This document shows, in pieces, positions 33,591 to 39,040 of a stretch of 39,040 nt of DNA. The position numbers and the translations under genes were made by a program. The notes below the pieces were generated by a model. That model did not search any database. It worked only from the letters and a program-made list of their open reading frames with translations, and was not told the DNA's origin. Source of the DNA: Prevotella sp. (lineage in GTDB: Bacteria; Bacteroidota; Bacteroidia; Bacteroidales; Bacteroidaceae); contig JAEEVT010000008.1 of the NCBI GenBank assembly GCA_016291005.1, positions 1 through 39,040 on the forward strand. Reading direction: 5' to 3'. The stretch's first letter is position 1. Each line of letters starts with the position of its first letter.

Positions 33591-33598
33591 TATCTTTG
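33591..33598 (+). promoter_or_regulatory. -7 element of the large surface protein gene
   Basis: TATCTTTG with no TTTG at the usual -33 distance, which could mean dependence on an activator. The leader to the ATG at 33740 is about 135 nt, longer than for most genes here. Confidence 0.55.
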
Positions 33599-33739
33599 CA
33601 GCAAACTTTTCGGCTGATTGAAAGCAGAGGCGTTTTATAATAGCTCGCAAAGGTTAATTATATAGAAGACAAATTGAGATAAGAAATGAGATTATTAACA
33701 ATTAATGCAAGATATTACAAACTATAAAATAAGGTAATT

Positions 33740-36700
33740 ATGAAAAAACGATTTCTATTTCTTTTCACGTTCCTCGTGGCGATAGCCGCGGGAGTGAAGG
33801 CCCAGACGGTTATTTGGTCGGAAGGTTTTAATTCCATGACCAATTGGAACTGGTCTTTAGTCGGTGGGCAAGGTTCATGGAGTACCGCTACGGAAATGAA
33901 TGGTGTGACTCCCTACGAAGGATCAAGGTTTGCGTATCTAAGAGGGGGACTTCTAAAAAGGGACGCTGTTGATTTGAATTCATATGATGTGACTACGCTA
34001 AAATTTCATTACATCAATAAAATTAACGGTAACACATCTCAATTTCAAGTTTTGTATACCACATATAATAAAAATACTGGTAGAACTGGTACCTGGTATC
34101 CACTGTGGCATTCGCAGGATATTAGCAATGAAGCATGGACAGAAGTCTCTGTAGTCGTTCCCAAATGGCCTGGTTCAAGCACTGTAATAGCTTTTAGTTT
34201 ATTAAGTGGCTCTGGTGTTGCTTTGGATGATGTGAAATTATTTGAAGGTGTCCAAATTCCCCAGCCGGACTATGGAACAGCCGTGAGTGCTGATGATGGA
34301 TACTTTGATGATTTCGAGGGTGATGTCGCATGGAAGTTTATAAATGGTTATTGTCCTAATGCATGGTGTGTTGGCAGTGCCACAAGTACAAACGATGGTG
34401 GGAAGTCGATGTATATTTCAAACGATGGCGGTACGACGTACGGCTATAATACCTCCATTCAGTCAACCACGTATGCAGCCAAGTTGTTCTCTTTCCAAGG
34501 AGGCGATTATACCTTCTCTTTTGACTGGAAATGCTATGGACAAAATAATTATGATTATGACAATTTAAGTGTTTACCTAGTCCCCAGCGAAACGAAGTTG
34601 GTGCCGGATATGACAGGGTATTATAAATCTTTTGGTATGAGCATTAATGACTGGATACTCATTAAAGACAACTTATATAATAAAAGCGATTGGCAGAAGG
34701 AATCTGCAAAAGTGACCGTGCCTGCAGGCAACTACATGGTTGTCTTTAAGTGGGAAAATAGTACTTCTTCTAATGGAACCATTCCTGCTGCCATCGACAA
34801 TTTCCGCATTGGCGAGGAACCGATACCGAGCGAAACCATTGAAAAGACGGAATGCGACAGCTACACGTGGCTGGAGAATGGTATTGGCGATGGCAATACC
34901 TACACGACCAGCGGAAACTATACGTGGAACCAAACGGACACTGAGGGCACTGTCATCAAGAAGTACACGCTGAACCTAACCATCAACAACTCGACGTCGG
35001 AAACCAGGACAGCTACCGTGACTATCGGCCAGCACTACACGGACGAGGCTTGGCCCAACTTGATTGACTTTGACGTGACGGACGATACAAAAGCAACGCA
35101 ATACTTTACCACCACCAATGCTGCCGGGTGTGATCATGTCATCACGTTGAACCTGACCATCAACGAACCTGTGCTGGGCTTCGCCGGAACGGTGAACCGC
35201 AAGCTGAAGAAAGCTGAGGCTGGTGCCGCCGTAACGGTGGTTATGGAGAAGGACGAGGAGATGGAGACCGCCATCATCGTGCCGCAGGGTAAGACGCTGA
35301 CCATCAACGGTGCCAACTACAAGCTGACGCTGGGTGATGAGACGAATTTCCTGTTGAATGACAATCTCACGCTGAAGGATGTGAAGATAGACGCTGCAGC
35401 CCTGACGCTGCCGCTGATAGCCCTTGCCGCAGAACCTGCTGAGGGCACGAAGAAGAATCAGGATGTCTATACGGATGCTGCTACAACAGACTTTAACCTG
35501 CTGAATGCCGTCACTATTGACAACATCATAGTGAAGGACCTGAAGAACAGCTTCATCTCCAGCAACGGACAGGACTGGGCCTTGGAGAACTTCACGCTGA
35601 CGAAGAGCATCATCCAGCTTGACGATGCCGACAAGAACTTCATCGCCTTTGACAAGACGAAGAATAACAAGGGTGCCATCAAGAATCTGACTATCTCTGA
35701 GAACACCATCTACAACATCAACTCGACGAGTAAGGCTTACTTCATCCGCTATGCCAATGCATCGAATGCCGCAAAGGCTTTTGGTACAAACAATGGTACC
35801 TCTACGTTTGCCTACAAACTGACGAAGAACACCATAATTAATACGTTCAAGGAACAGAACTTCGGCAACAACACTCCTAACAATGCGAAGACAATGATGG
35901 AAGGTACTCAGAACATCTATGTCGACCTGAAGCAACCTTCGAAGTTCTTCCAGGGAAATTGTACGAAGACGATAGCCGACAATGTGTCGTGGGGCGGTAC
36001 GGAAGAGGCTACCATGTCGCTGAGCACGGTTGCTGCGTTCGCCACTCCCACTGCTGTAATTGACCTGGCTGCGGAGAACGGCGGCATCGACCTGAAGGTG
36101 GACAACAGGTCGAAGGCTGCCAAGCTGCAGGCCGGCGACCCGCGTTGGCTCGTGGATTACGTGCCGACCTATTTGGATGTCAACATCACGGCATCGGACA
36201 ATGGTACCGTTACCGCTAATCCTACTCAGGTAGAGGAAGGCGACAGGGTGACGCTGACTGTTACTCCCGACAGCGGCTACGAACTGGAAGAGCTGACGGT
36301 GACTGATGGTGCCGGCAACACCATTGACCTGGCTGCCGACAATTCGTTCATCATGCCTGCTACGGCAGTGACGGTGACGGCAACGTTTAAACTCTCTATC
36401 GTCATTCCCGATATGGTTACCAGCCCGATTGAGCGTGAGGTGAAGGGCGGCACGAAGGAGGAGCCTACAGACCTGACTGCTATTATGGCCGACGAGAAGC
36501 AGTATAGTCCGAATCCTGCTTACATCAACCTGAAGCTGGGCGAGGGTTACTTCCGGCTGACGGAGCCCCTTGCTTCGGGTACCACTATTACACTGGAGGG
36601 TGACTCCGAGGAGTGGAGCGTTATCCTGCCGCCGGAAACCGGTGCCTTGCTAGAGATGGACAAGAACCATCCGTGCCAGAAGGCCGATGGCAATGGTTTC

Positions 36701-38620
36701 TTCTCGACAAATAAGGTGACGCTGAAGAATCTCTATGTGATGGGGCTGAACGGTGCGCTGTTTACTACCAACGGCAGACAGTACCTCATCGACTACCTGA
36801 CCGTCGATAACTGTTACGTGGCTATGACTCCTGGCCAGACGCTGTTCGACTTTGAGAACGGCGGTGTGGTGGGCGACCTCAAGCTGACCAATTCTACCGT
36901 ATGGACCTTTGGGCCGGTTATGGGTGCTCCGCACCGCGGCGCTCCCTCGGGAGTAGTGCTCTATAGTGCCGAGGGCAGCCAGACACCTCTCGATGCCGAG
37001 ATTCAGAAGCAGCGCTTCCTGATAGCCCACAACACGCTGCAGGGTACCGAGACGCTGAAGCATGCCGCTGGTACCGATATGCAGAAGGTGAAGATTGATG
37101 CCAACCACAACATCGTCATTGGCGCACCTGACTTCACCCGCAACCTGAACGCCGGCACCAACCTGCTAGTACAGTATAACGCCTTCGTCAACGAGCCTGT
37201 TGCTGCTGACCCAGAGGCTGACTACAAGAGGGCTGCCAGCGTTGCCGCTGCCGAGGAAGCAGCCGGCGCAACAGCTTGCATCGTTGAGGATGCCGTATTC
37301 ATGAATACCAAGGAGTTTGGCAACTTCTCGTTGGCTTCCTGTCCGGCTAAGGATATGAGAGTGGGTGACCCCCGGTGGCTGTTAGCCTGGAGAATAATCC
37401 AAGAGGACGAGTTCGGTCCTGGCACAGTGGCTCAGGACGACCTGTCGTACATTGTGAATACGGGTTTGGAGAAGGGTTACAACATCTTCGTGCTCCCCGA
37501 GCCTGCTGACGATGAGCCTTACCTCTATCTGAAGTCGCTGCACTCAATCAAGGCCGACAAGCCGCTCGTCATCAGGAGCAATCCGAAGGTTCGCGTCAAC
37601 GCTGCGTTTAACGCCGATCCGTTTATTGTGCTGAGCAAGGATCCTGAGGTGAAGGCTGTGAATGACTACTACCGCATCAGCAAGATTGAGCTGAACGGCC
37701 TGTGGGTGATCTGTCTGCGCAACAGCGTTCTCTGGGACCAGAACGTGAAGTACTGCGTGGAGGATTTGAAGTTGAAGAACAGTGTGCTGAGCATGACTCC
37801 GCTGCCTGGCGACATTGACGGCATGCCGGAGCGGCTGCGTACGAAGGACTGTAAAAACGAGTCTGTCATTGCTTTCCAGGCCGGTGGAGCCAAGGATATT
37901 ACCGTCATCAACTCTACTGTTTGCGACAATAAGGACAAGGCCGTTGCCAAGTACTTCATCCGCTTTAATAACGCTGCTCGTCTGGATCGCTATGGCTTTG
38001 ACAAGGATCATGACACCCACAATATGACTTACAAGAACAATACGTTCTACGGTATGCTGAATGCTGACGGACAGTGGGCAAACTACAGCGCCATCAGTGG
38101 TCAGAACTACGTGAAGTTCGATATCCAGAAGAACATCTGGTACAACTGCGGTAAGGATATCATCCGCCGTCTGTCGGGTGGTCGTATCGGTGACGGTGCT
38201 TCTGTGAAGTTCTTCCAGAATACATACGTCAACAATGGTGAGATACTTGACGAGTCTGGTTACGACAAGAGCGAGACTCAGTTGAACAGCATGCCAAAGT
38301 TCAAGTTCGAGGTAACCCAGGTATACACTCCTGACTACTTCCATTACGACGACTACACGCTCTGCACCAGCTCTGAGCAGTTGTTCTATAAGACTGGTGA
38401 CCCGCGTTGGTTTGAGAACGGTGGTTTCGCTGACGGTTACCACTGGAATCCTGTTACTGGCCAGCCCGAGGCAGACAGCCGTGAGGGTGACGCCAATGCC
38501 ATTGAGGCTGTTGAGACTAACAAGGCAGATGGCGAGTGGTACACCATCCAGGGTGTCCGCGTCGACAAGCCCGCCAAGGGTCTGTATATCCATAACGGAC
38601 GTAAGGTAGTGGTTAAATAA
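33740..38620 (+). CDS. Large modular surface protein (adhesin/beta-helix type) with C-terminal sorting-like tail
   Basis: A 1626-residue exported protein with signal peptide MKKRFLFLFTFLVAIAAGVKAQ. Order of parts: two jelly-roll 'choice-of-anchor'-like modules (VIWSEGFNSMTNWNWSLVGG and DDFEGDVAWKFINGYCPNAW, about 23-360); a CDSYTW module (about 370-475); a beta-helix-like section (about 480-800); an InlB-B-like repeat (ITASDNGTVTANPTQVEEGD to MPATAVTVTATF, about 815-885); and two further beta-helix sections. The three helical sections each end in GDPRW (about 799, 1209, 1553). The C-terminus GEWYTIQGVRVDKPAKGLYI resembles that of the protein at 24860. Binding or lyase activity is not evident. 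The first 1.1 kb is more AT-rich than the rest. Confidence 0.83.
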   Translation: MKKRFLFLFTFLVAIAAGVKAQTVIWSEGFNSMTNWNWSLVGGQGSWSTATEMNGVTPYEGSRFAYLRGGLLKRDAVDLNSYDVTTLKFHYINKINGNTSQFQVLYTTYNKNTGRTGTWYPLWHSQDISNEAWTEVSVVVPKWPGSSTVIAFSLLSGSGVALDDVKLFEGVQIPQPDYGTAVSADDGYFDDFEGDVAWKFINGYCPNAWCVGSATSTNDGGKSMYISNDGGTTYGYNTSIQSTTYAAKLFSFQGGDYTFSFDWKCYGQNNYDYDNLSVYLVPSETKLVPDMTGYYKSFGMSINDWILIKDNLYNKSDWQKESAKVTVPAGNYMVVFKWENSTSSNGTIPAAIDNFRIGEEPIPSETIEKTECDSYTWLENGIGDGNTYTTSGNYTWNQTDTEGTVIKKYTLNLTINNSTSETRTATVTIGQHYTDEAWPNLIDFDVTDDTKATQYFTTTNAAGCDHVITLNLTINEPVLGFAGTVNRKLKKAEAGAAVTVVMEKDEEMETAIIVPQGKTLTINGANYKLTLGDETNFLLNDNLTLKDVKIDAAALTLPLIALAAEPAEGTKKNQDVYTDAATTDFNLLNAVTIDNIIVKDLKNSFISSNGQDWALENFTLTKSIIQLDDADKNFIAFDKTKNNKGAIKNLTISENTIYNINSTSKAYFIRYANASNAAKAFGTNNGTSTFAYKLTKNTIINTFKEQNFGNNTPNNAKTMMEGTQNIYVDLKQPSKFFQGNCTKTIADNVSWGGTEEATMSLSTVAAFATPTAVIDLAAENGGIDLKVDNRSKAAKLQAGDPRWLVDYVPTYLDVNITASDNGTVTANPTQVEEGDRVTLTVTPDSGYELEELTVTDGAGNTIDLAADNSFIMPATAVTVTATFKLSIVIPDMVTSPIEREVKGGTKEEPTDLTAIMADEKQYSPNPAYINLKLGEGYFRLTEPLASGTTITLEGDSEEWSVILPPETGALLEMDKNHPCQKADGNGFFSTNKVTLKNLYVMGLNGALFTTNGRQYLIDYLTVDNCYVAMTPGQTLFDFENGGVVGDLKLTNSTVWTFGPVMGAPHRGAPSGVVLYSAEGSQTPLDAEIQKQRFLIAHNTLQGTETLKHAAGTDMQKVKIDANHNIVIGAPDFTRNLNAGTNLLVQYNAFVNEPVAADPEADYKRAASVAAAEEAAGATACIVEDAVFMNTKEFGNFSLASCPAKDMRVGDPRWLLAWRIIQEDEFGPGTVAQDDLSYIVNTGLEKGYNIFVLPEPADDEPYLYLKSLHSIKADKPLVIRSNPKVRVNAAFNADPFIVLSKDPEVKAVNDYYRISKIELNGLWVICLRNSVLWDQNVKYCVEDLKLKNSVLSMTPLPGDIDGMPERLRTKDCKNESVIAFQAGGAKDITVINSTVCDNKDKAVAKYFIRFNNAARLDRYGFDKDHDTHNMTYKNNTFYGMLNADGQWANYSAISGQNYVKFDIQKNIWYNCGKDIIRRLSGGRIGDGASVKFFQNTYVNNGEILDESGYDKSETQLNSMPKFKFEVTQVYTPDYFHYDDYTLCTSSEQLFYKTGDPRWFENGGFADGYHWNPVTGQPEADSREGDANAIEAVETNKADGEWYTIQGVRVDKPAKGLYIHNGRKVVVK

Positions 38621-38674
38621 CAACCTCATGTCGCAAACAAGAATTATTTAATTCGCATTTACGTCCACCTTAAG

Positions 38675-38709
38675 AAAGCAGCCACTCCGAATGAGAGTGG
38701 CTGCTTTTT
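38675..38709. terminator. Bidirectional terminator between surface protein and rubredoxin genes
   Basis: AAAGCAGCCACTC (38675-38687) and GAGTGGCTGCTTT (38695-38707) form a perfect 13-bp stem with a 7-base loop and run into TTTTT. A shorter T-run appears on the other strand, so it can serve both convergent genes. Confidence 0.88.
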
Positions 38710-38710
38710 G

Positions 38711-38872
38711 TTATTCCTCGGGTGAGAAGTCGTCCTTGCCTACGCCGCAGATGGGGCAAACCCAATCTTCTGGAATGTCTTCAAAGGCGGTGCCGGGCTC
38801 GATACCGCTGTCGGGGTCGCCAACTTCGGGGTCATAAACATAACCACAAGTGTCGCAAATGTACTTTTTCAT
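38711..38872 (-). CDS. rd: Rubredoxin
   Basis: A 53-residue iron protein that carries single electrons, often to peroxide- or oxygen-reducing enzymes in anaerobes. It shows both metal-binding pairs, [12 protein letters not shown] and [13 protein letters not shown], each C-x2-C-G, around one Fe atom, and the conserved acidic and aromatic residues between them. Length is typical. The start [10 protein letters not shown] at 38872 is chosen; an in-frame ATG four codons upstream (38884) would overlap the previous gene. It begins only 4 bp after the stop of the glycosyltransferase gene, so the two are co-transcribed, although they share no evident function. Confidence 0.96.
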   Translation of the reverse strand: MKKYICDTCGYVYDPEVGDPDSGIEPGTAFEDIPEDWVCPICGVGKDDFSPEE

Positions 38873-38876
38873 AAGC

Positions 38877-39040
38877 TTAATCATTTTGTTTAGTTAGTAA
38901 TAGAGAGTTTATTTTCTCAACGATTGTTTCTGGTTTTATCTGATTCAGACAGGCATAATCACCGCGTTTGCAAGGTTTCTGTCCGAAAATGCTGCAGGGG
39001 CGACAGTCGAGGTCGGCCTGAATGGCATTAGCCTTCGACT
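38877..39040 (-). CDS. Glycosyltransferase family 9 (heptosyltransferase-like), C-terminal fragment
   Basis: Only the last 54 codons lie in the window. The fragment reads [34 protein letters not shown] close to its end; the C-x2-C-S-x2-G-x-K-P-C-x(2)-G-D-x-x-C-L pattern is typical of the C-terminus of GT9 proteins of Bacteroidota, which add sugars to the lipopolysaccharide core. The call rests on this pattern alone, since the catalytic part is outside the window. It runs directly into the rubredoxin gene. Confidence 0.75.
   Translation of the reverse strand, partial: SKANAIQADLDCRPCSIFGQKPCKRGDYACLNQIKPETIVEKINSLLLTKQND

Noticed and set aside
37544..38629. Long open frame (361 codons) antisense to the surface protein
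   Set aside because: It arises from the biased codon use of the beta-helix sections; the plus-strand frame has signal peptide, motifs and terminator. The frame at 34976-35935 is rejected for the same reason.
1..39040. tRNA, rRNA, transposase or integrase genes
   Set aside because: None could be recognised on either strand; no transposase motifs or tRNA-like folds were seen by eye.

Overview
The window looks like a chromosomal segment from a Bacteroidales bacterium, most likely Prevotella or a close relative. Evidence: promoters of the Bacteroidota type (TTTG, about 19-20 bp, TAnnTTTG) before many genes, few Shine-Dalgarno sequences, a b558-type fumarate reductase, a PorZ-like type IX secretion protein, and exported proteins ending in a Prevotella-style tail of the form Y-x-[LI]-x-G-x-R-V-x(4,5)-KGL-x-I-x-NG. 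These are family-level inferences from reading the sequence; no search was run.

Layout. 1-1053 (minus): start of the fumarate reductase flavoprotein gene and its cytochrome b partner. 1279-8046 (plus): mnmG, apt, uvrC, dtd, a small membrane protein, a MazG-like gene and deoC. 8132-9109 (minus): polyprenyl diphosphate synthase. 9198-11963 (plus): polA. 11978-13645 (minus): a lipoprotein-type membrane regulator, a candidate small RNA/terminator and a TrmH-family methyltransferase. 13760-17648 (plus): a two-domain esterase, a DnaA-box-rich intergenic region, nadA and an acyltransferase. 17641-24222 (minus): porZ-like, rdgB, a YitT-family protein and leuS. 24223-24859 is non-coding and carries a 22-bp tandem array. 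24860-29484 (plus): an exported OB-fold protein and mutS. 29506-31518 (minus): ychF and lgt. 31800-38620 (plus): a membrane-spanning AraC-type regulator followed by a 1626-residue surface protein. 38711-39040 (minus): rubredoxin and the end of a glycosyltransferase gene.

The strongest unannotated structure is a probable replication origin at 15253-15628: four exact TGTGGATAA boxes and one TGTGAATAA, all in one orientation, with two of the exact boxes and the TGTGAATAA in a 12-bp phased cluster, then an AT-rich stretch. Two near-perfect parS sites lie about 12 kb away, flanking apt. Together they suggest the window spans the chromosome origin and the ParB-loading zone.

The second theme is small repeats that move between non-coding and coding DNA. 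(a) A 38-bp palindrome-centred element is shared, with 3 mismatches, by mnmG and leuS, where it lies in in-frame insertions read in different frames; a diverged copy lies further on in mnmG. (b) Heptamer tandem repeats sit immediately upstream of several start codons or promoters, and the same kind of repeat is translated inside Lgt (nine units, 63 bp) and inside the PorZ-like signal peptide. (c) A family with an exact 22-bp period occurs at three intergenic loci: in the loop of a 26-bp inverted repeat after uvrC, in the putative origin, and as an eight-unit array before the exported OB-fold protein.

Functionally the window mixes housekeeping genes (DNA repair and replication, nucleotide clean-up, tRNA modification and charging, anaerobic respiration, lipoprotein processing) with surface biology: a PorZ-like component, two probable surface proteins, and two membrane-tethered regulators that each combine an extracytoplasmic sensor with a cytoplasmic DNA-binding domain.
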